A DNA stretch of 64,000 bases from Persicaria tinctoria (Eukaryota; Streptophyta; Magnoliopsida; Caryophyllales; Polygonaceae), in assembly GCA_037127255.1 (NCBI GenBank), contig JBANSL010000013.1, positions 6,326,188 to 6,390,187 of the forward strand, written 5' to 3'. A model generated the notes under the pieces. The model searched no databases. It was not told where the DNA came from and saw only the letters and a program-made list of their open reading frames with translations. How positions within the stretch are numbered: the first letter of the stretch is position 1; every line of letters begins with the position of its first letter. Both the position numbers and the translations under genes were made by a program. Positions 58,197-64,000 of the stretch are shown one piece after another.

Positions 58197-59004
58197 TAGG
58201 GCCGGCCCGAGGCCTGTGCGAAGAGTGCAATCGCACATGGCCTTAAAATTTGGGGGCCTCGTATAGGTGGTATAATAATATATGTACACATAAATTTCAA
58301 CAAGTAACAATATGCTGCAATAGCTCAATTGGTATAGGGATGTGGTTGTTTTCGAATTGGACTGGGTTCGATTCTCCTTGGGAGCTGTCCGCCTTTAATT
58401 TTTCCAAAACTCAACTACAGCAGTTGTGGCAGCGTGGCCCTGTGGGAGCTGAGCTGCAGTCCGGATTTTCGGAAATTACAATCCGTTTCCATTTTTTCCC
58501 TAAAAAATTACAACAACCCCCTTTTATTTTTTATTTTTTTTCGTCACAACCTCACAAACATTCAACGCAATCAATTCCACCTCAAAAAAAAATCTAATGT
58601 AGGAAAATCAATGCAACTTATTCGTCCACTGCAATCGTCTCTTCAACCTCAAGGATTTGATAGGTAATATCAAATTCTAACTACATTCTTTTGTTAATTT
58701 TCACTTTTTAATCTCTTACTTGTGATCGGCCACGATGCAAGAAAGGTTAAATACTTTGGGTTTGATTTCAATTGAATATGAGTTTTTAGAAAGTAGTAGC
58801 ATTGCATTAGATAGATTATCATGTCCTCTGTAAAAGTTTAGTTTTTGTTAATGATTCTTTGTAATGACTTTATACTCCGTATCTATTAGAACATCTCTTT
58901 AGTTAGTGGATTTTGTGGATTATTTTTCCCTTTTAAGTTAGTTAAAAAAAAAGGCTTCAACATATATGTTGCACATGGCCTCAAATTGTAACGGAACGGC
59001 CCTG
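58197..59004. mobile_element. hAT-like element nested in the LINE, 808 bp
   Basis: It starts TAGGGCCGGCCCGAGGCC and ends GGAACGGCCCTG, sharing (T/C)AGGGCCG termini. A perfect 8-bp duplication ATAGGGTC flanks it (58189-58196 and 59005-59012). The LINE reading frame stops at the left edge (ELSERFIG) and resumes after the right edge. GCACATGGCC(T)-like words occur near both ends. No transposase is encoded. Confidence 0.9.
58314..58385 (+). other. tRNA-like A-box/B-box sequence inside the hAT element
   Basis: TAGCTCAATTGGTATAG fits a pol III A box and GGGTTCGATTCTCC fits a B box, about 40 bp apart, as in tRNA genes. Acceptor and T stems pair poorly, so a functional tRNA is unlikely. A SINE head or tRNA relic is the better reading. 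Confidence 0.45.
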
Positions 59005-61835
59005 ATAGGGTCGCACCAAAATCATGTAAACCAAGATGATATTAAATTTGTAACTCAAACCAAGAAAACAATATCCTTACTAAACTCCCCACCAATCAAG
59101 AAATCAAAGATAATGTCCACATTATGGCCCAAGATAAAATCCCTGGCCCAGATGGTTATCCACCTGAATTCTACACCAAATATTGGCACATTGTAGGTTC
59201 ATCTCTATGCAAAGCAGGCAAAGCTTTCTTTCACTCGGGTAACATCCTTGCTGAAGTTAATCAAACCTTCATTGCCCTTATTCCAAAAATTGATAATCCT
59301 CTTAACATTAATCGTTACATGCCTATTAGCCTATGTAACACTATTTATAAAGTTATCTCTAAAATCCTTGCTAATAGACTGAAACCAATATTGCCAAAAT
59401 TAATTAACCCATTCCAGGGAGCCTGTGTCGAAGGCTGGTCTATACAAGATAACACCCTTATAACCCATGAGATTTTTCACAGTTTTAATAAATTAAAAGG
59501 TAGAAAAGGTTGGATGACATTAAAATTAGACATGGAAAAAGCTTATGATAAAAACAACTGGTCTTACATTGAAGCAGTACTAAATAAATTTGGTTTCCAC
59601 CCTACTTGGATCAGCTGGATTATGAAATGTCTTCCGACTACTACCTTCTCAGTGCCATAGTTAACAATATACTAGGGAAACAATTTAAACCCAACAGAGG
59701 AATCAGATAAGGTGACCCCCTAGCCCCCTATATTTTTGTAATTGTTATGGAAAATTTAGCCCGAGAACTTCACCTCGAAGCCCTTCAAGAAGACACCCTT
59801 GTACGTATCAAGATTACTAATAATGGTACTCTCATCTTCTTCCTAACCTTCGCGGATGACACTATCATTTTTGCCCCAGCGTCTCATATAAGTCTCAACA
59901 CTATCCAAAACATGTTAAATAAATTCTCACATCTGTTTGGTCTTACCATTAACTACAACAAGAGCTCGATCCAAACCTCTGCAAATACAAGTAGTACCCT
60001 AGCCAGATCGCTAGCTCAGCAAATGAATATACCTATAGCCAAATCTATAGAAAAGTATCTCGGGATACCTCTTGTTAACGGGAGAATTAAAAATTGTGTC
60101 TTTGATGACGCTATCCATAATCTCAAAAAACAACTATCCAAGTGGAAGGCTTCAACAATGTCCCAAGCTGGAAGGGTCGTTCTTATCCAATCCAACCTTA
60201 GCTCTAAAACTAACTACCTCATGCAAAACTTTCTCCTTTTGGAATAAATGTCAATCGAAAAAATACATCCCTCTCATAAGTTGGGATAATATCTGCAAAC
60301 CTAAACATCTAGGTGGCCTTGGAATCAGAAAAGCGGAAGACCTAAATGAAAGTCTTCAAATGAAACTCCTCTGGAAACTCCACTCTGAGCCAACCAATAT
60401 TTGGTTTAAACTTATTAGGGAAAAATATCTCCAAAAAGAAAACATTAATCAAAGATCTACCATTAACACCTCCTGGCAATTTGGAAGACTTCTCTCGCTA
60501 AGAGATAAATTTAACAAAGGCTTACCTTGGATTATTGGAAATGGAGAGCCTGTAAACCTCTAGCATGACCAATGGTTACAATCCCAAACGCTTATAGAGT
60601 ATCAACAGAACCGTGATCCAAATATGAAGGTCAGTAGTCTGATCATGACCAATAAACAATGGAACACTCTCCTTATAAACATGTTATTCCCACCTCACAT
60701 TGTCATGCAAATAGTAGAGATAAAATTACCAGATTGGGAGTCCAAAGATAGACTGGTGTGGAAACCTGAACCAAATGGAGCATTTACCGCTAAATCTACC
60801 AAAAGACTAAAAGATACATCTTACCTACAACCCAGGATTCAAACTGGATTTGGAAATTAAAGATCCCATCCAGAATTAAAAACCTCCTCTGGAAGATAAT
60901 GATTGATGGCCTCCCGACAAAAACTCGTCTCAATAGATATGTAAACAGAGTCCCTGCACAATGTGCCCTTTGCAATTGTGCAGACGAGGACTCAGACCAC
61001 TTACTCCTATGTTGCAATTTTACTAGAAGCATTTTCTCCTACTATGGTCAACTAACAGGAAACTTAAACCTACTTAGGGATAACAACGATGATGATCTAT
61101 TTAACTTTGTTGCAAAAGCTAGAAATAATAACCTAATCGAAGAAATTTTCTTTATTTGGCAGAATATATGGGAAATAAGATAATCTAATTTTTAAACACA
61201 AGGAACCACAACCAATAAAAAACATTATCCATCAAATTATAAACAATATAAGTATTTGTAAAGATTCTACCTCAAAAGAAAGTAAAAAGAAAGCAACAAG
61301 GAAAAAAGACAAAATGGGAGAAACCTAACGGTGCCACCCACAAAGTCAATGTGGATGGCTCGGTGAAGCCCACTAGCGCTTGTCATGTGGGGGGAGTCGT
61401 TAGGGACTCCAAGGGACATGTAGTTGATATATTTTACCAGGACACTTGTAAAGGTACGGTTCTCCAAACGGAAGCAACTGCCATCATCCTGGGTATGCAA
61501 TGTGCAACAAATAGAGGCTTTAGCAGAGTTATTATCGAAGGTGACAACTTGATAGTCATCAAGGAAATCAAGAAAAGAAGCAACATCAACTGGGAAATTC
61601 AGCACCATGTTGAGAAGATTCACCGTATGATGAGCCAATTTGAAGAGATAGACTTCAAGCACTGTTTCAGAGAAGCCAACAAAGTAGCTGACTATATAGC
61701 TCGTAATGGTATTGCTTATAATAGATCTACTCACCCTTTTAATAGGTATTTGTACTCCATCATCCTTAAGGATGATCATGAAGTAGGACTACATTATGTG
61801 TAATCCCTTCAAATGTTTGTCTACTAAAAAAAAAA

Positions 61836-62365
61836 CTAATTATGTAAATGTAAGTATCTAAAAAACTTTATATATCTCTATAATTTTGTTGTATACTATA
61901 ACTAGATTGGTTAATTTGATGTTCAAAACCATAATGTAGATGCTGACACTCATTTGATCTTCGTTATTATATGTTTTAGTTCTTGTAGATCCGACAAAAA
62001 TAAAGGAAAGAAAGTTCAAGATATCGTTACTTTAAACTAATGGGTTGTTCAAAAAATCTCAATTTAGAGATCGTTTAAAGGTAAATAAATATAGAAGACT
62101 TTCAACAATTGATAATATTTAAAATAATGTCTCTTAATTTTAAATAGGATAAATTCCTTAGCACTCCTTTTCATTTTTAATTAAATGTCTTTTATTGTTC
62201 ATATACACTTTTAAAAAAATAAAAATTTAATCAATTTGTTAATAATTTTATATTTATTACTCATAAATATAAAATTATTTTTAAAAAAATAAAATATTAT
62301 TATTTTATATAGTTTTTATGTTAAAAAAAGTGTATATAAATATTAAATACATATATATTTAGTAA
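61836..62365. repeat. Duplicated segment, LINE-bearing copy (right part)
   Basis: It continues the match to 53555-54075 directly after the LINE A run (ACTAATTATGTAAATGTAAG), including CATAATGTAGATGCTGA and the AT-rich tail. Homology ends near 62365. Confidence 0.92.
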
Positions 62366-62804
62366 TAGAAGGAGTATTAAATGAGGAATTAAGACTTAAG
62401 AGACATTATTTTTAAAAGGAAAAATAACCAAAAATAATCTCAACTATCCACTTTCAACCAAAAATAATCCAACCTTTAAAAATAACCAATTAATATCCCA
62501 ACTATCACTCCATATCCCAAAAATGATACACTTCACTTTCACTTCTTAATTTTAATTCCAAACTTATAGAAAATTCACAAAATGCCCTCACTCCAAAGAC
62601 CTCACCCTCTGCAAAGACATCACCCTCGAGTCTCCTACTTTACTCTACCTACTAAAATTCAATTAAAACCAAACGGTTATGATATTTGCACAGCGAAGTT
62701 CTCGCCATCGGCACGGTGCCGGTGCCGGCTTCCCAAATCGGTAGAACATCATGCCGGACCCGGACTCCCAATTCGGCATAAGTTGAGGGAATCCTGCAGC
62801 TTTC

Positions 62805-62908
62805 GTCACATCAGTCAAATCGACTGGAAAAGCTAGCGCGGGACCTGCATGTCGGTGCCGGACTCCGGATCCGGTTCGGTCACATCAGTCAAATCGACTG
62901 GAAAAGCT
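62805..62908. repeat. Direct repeat GTCACATCAGTCAAATCGAC
   Basis: The 30-bp sequence starting GTCACATCAGTCAAATCGAC and ending GGAAAAGCT occurs at about 62805 and 62878, inside the MULE. Confidence 0.85.
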
Positions 62909-62937
62909 GCAGATTCCCTGCAGCTTTACCTCGGGAA

Positions 62938-63085
62938 TTGGATGCCACACTGGGAGTCCGGCACCTGCATCCTGGATGCCACACTGGGAGTCCGGCACCG
63001 GCATCCGACGCTGCCGATCTAGGAGTCCGGCACCGGCATCTGACGCTGCCGATCTGGGAGTCTGGCACCGACACCGTGCAAATAA
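62938..63085. repeat. GC-rich minisatellite GGGAGTCCGGCACC
   Basis: About four irregular units of 38-51 bp contain (G/A)GGAGTC(C/T)GGCACC, (C/G)GGCATC and TGACGCTGCCGATCT. They are much GC-richer than the surroundings, and open frames across them are by-products of the repeat. Confidence 0.85.
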
Positions 63086-63100
63086 CAAAAAGGAAACCCA

Positions 63101-63355
63101 ATGCATTTGAGTGCTTTGTTTGTTCACTGGGCAGCCATCGCCATAGCATTTTTTCTCTTCTCCGTTTTACTCCCAAGTTTCAACTTCAACTTTAATTCTC
63201 CATCTCTCTCATATTGCTTTCTTTCAACAACTTCGGCGATTCTGGCCCCGACACCGGAGGTCTCTTCACCGGCCTTGCTTCCCTGGTTCTTCCGCAGATC
63301 CACTGGTTGCCTCTTGAACGACTGCCCGACGCCTCCTCCCAGACTTCCTTTGTAA
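63101..63355 (+). pseudogene. GDSL esterase/lipase N-terminal fragment inside the MULE
   Basis: A hydrophobic leader (AIAIAFFLFSVLLPSFNF) is followed, in the next frame, by SFNNFGDSGPDTGGLFTGLA, which fits GDSL block I (FGDSnSDTGG) with the catalytic Ser. Back in the first frame comes PWFFRRSTGCLLNDC, like the family's FFRRSTGRLSDGR. Two frameshifts and the lack of any later block show a decayed first-exon fragment. Its position between MULE arms implies capture. Confidence 0.65.
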
Positions 63356-63785
63356 TTTTCCAATTTATCCTTGAAAATCTAAAAGTTGAAATTGATTCAT
63401 CTGGTGTTCTTATGATTTTGACCAATTTAAGCGTTTTGGGTTGCTAGTTCGGTTAGTTCAATGAAATTTTTTTTTCCTAGTTTTTTCTTCAATTTGGGTG
63501 TTTTGGTTCTCATTTCCGATTTCTAGAATTTATTCACAATTTGGGTGTTTTTATTTACATTGAATTTTGGTATGGGAGGTATTGAGGTACAACTGCAAAG
63601 TTGCAAGTTGCAACGTGGGGTGCTGGTGGGTTTTGGGAGGGTGAGGGTTTGGGGAGAGGGCATTTTGTGAAATTTTGAAAGTTTGGAATTAAAAGTAAGA
63701 AGTGAAAGTGAAGTGTATCATTTTTGGTATATAGAGTAATAGTTGGGATATTAATTGGTTATTTTTAAAGGTTGGATTATTTTTT

Positions 63786-64000
63786 TTTATTTTTTTATTT
63801 TTTGATTAGATAAAAATTCGAAGGTCAGACAGACCTGACTCATCGAGAGGCCGACCGAAGTCGGCATACGGCGAACCGTCTAACAGAGCAACCTAAAAAA
63901 CAGAAATACAAATAACAAGTGTAATGAACAAAACAGTAATAAACTCTACTACAAACGTTCCAAGAAGACCAAACACCCGAAAAGCTAAGGAAGCCACCGA
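63786..64000 (-). mobile_element. Probable LINE 3' end abutting the MULE
   Basis: Read on the minus strand, non-coding sequence ends in TTCGAATTTTTATCTAATC followed by an A-rich tail (AAAAAATAAAAAAATAAAA) at the MULE right arm. This looks like the 3' end of a LINE inserted into the MULE terminus. The rest of the element lies beyond the window. Confidence 0.5.

Larger units (their letters stand above)
57979..61835 (+). mobile_element. 5'-truncated L1-type LINE with RNase H
   Basis: This is a plant L1-clade ORF2 on the plus strand, ending in a short A run at 61826-61835. It starts inside ORF2 (YWKQRAKTKHLNLTDQNTKY), so the endonuclease is missing. Reverse transcriptase follows the nested hAT: IPGPDGYPPEFYTKYW, FIALIPKIDNPLNINRYMPI, LKLDMEKAYDKNNWSYIEAV and the catalytic FADD box (FLTFADDTIIFAPASH). 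A zinc-knuckle-like zf-RVT region (CALCNCADEDSDHLLLCC) comes next, then an RNase H domain with VDGSVKPTSACHVGG, TEATAIILGMQ, IIEGDNL and ANKVADYIARNG. Several stops and frameshifts (59658, 59708, 60245, 60561) show it is inactive. Confidence 0.92.
62458..63785. mobile_element. Long-TIR MULE with captured gene fragments
   Basis: The left arm (62458-62590) and right arm (63655-63785) are inverted copies of ~130 bp: AAAAATAATCCAACCTTTAA, AATAACCAATTAATATCCCA, GATACACTTCACTTTCACTT and CACAAAATGCCCTC. Long TIRs around GC-richer, gene-like DNA are typical of Mutator-like Pack-MULEs. The left TIR probably extends outward to about 62420. The right side is interrupted by another element, so no 9-bp target duplication can be read. 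No transposase is present. Confidence 0.75.

Noticed and set aside
58314..58385. A functional tRNA gene
   Set aside because: A and B boxes are present, but acceptor and T-arm pairing is poor and no clear anticodon loop can be drawn.
62885..63176. Overlapping 80-95 codon open frames rich in CRCRTP and GAGLP
   Set aside because: They are translations of the GC-rich minisatellite; periodic peptide content follows the DNA repeat.

Overview
The window is nuclear DNA from a flowering plant, very probably a eudicot. It is AT-rich, its genes have several GT-AG introns, and the proteins belong to land-plant families (Aux/IAA, P-class PPR, CNGC, plant PLMT). It is dense in layered plant transposons: hAT, MITE, MULE, copia, L1 LINE and solo LTRs. 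The species cannot be fixed from sequence alone.

Five genes look intact. An Aux/IAA repressor lies at 1658-2665 (+, 4 exons, 197 aa). A conserved ankyrin-repeat protein lies at 4995-9992 (+, 4 exons, 770 aa). An intronless-CDS P-class PPR protein lies at 29329-31218 (-, 629 aa). A cyclic-nucleotide-gated channel of the CNGC5/6 type lies at 45726-48716 (+, 7 coding exons, 761 aa). Phosphatidyl-N-methylethanolamine N-methyltransferase (PLMT) lies at 50039-52235 (+, 2 exons, 164 aa). I joined the exons by eye and the reading frames close exactly at every junction. A sixth, weak candidate of unknown function starts at 19466.

Between the genes lie broken gene copies: an intron-bearing Aux/IAA pseudogene that has lost its degron (22189-22710), ABCB-transporter and GAPDH exon remnants (24727-26635, minus), a frameshifted PPR fragment (12147-12756), and many rearranged exons of a DCD-domain (Development and Cell Death) gene at 13992-16121 and 37557-43374. 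Two DCD copies sit head to head and form a large imperfect palindrome at 42474-43374.

Transposons recognised by their ends: an 842-bp solo LTR (TSD AGAAT), a 1494-bp solo LTR (TSD TTGCT), a 1054-bp hAT element (TSD GTTTGTTC, with a related empty site at 37945), an 808-bp hAT element (TSD ATAGGGTC) inside a 5'-truncated L1 LINE, a MULE with about 130-bp inverted repeats carrying a GDSL-lipase-like fragment, a copia remnant with a 212-bp 3' LTR, and several MITEs. The LINE landed in one copy of a duplicated segment; the other copy (53326-54075) keeps the uninterrupted site.

The genes do not form a pathway. The layout is single-copy genes separated by duplicated, transposon-rich DNA.
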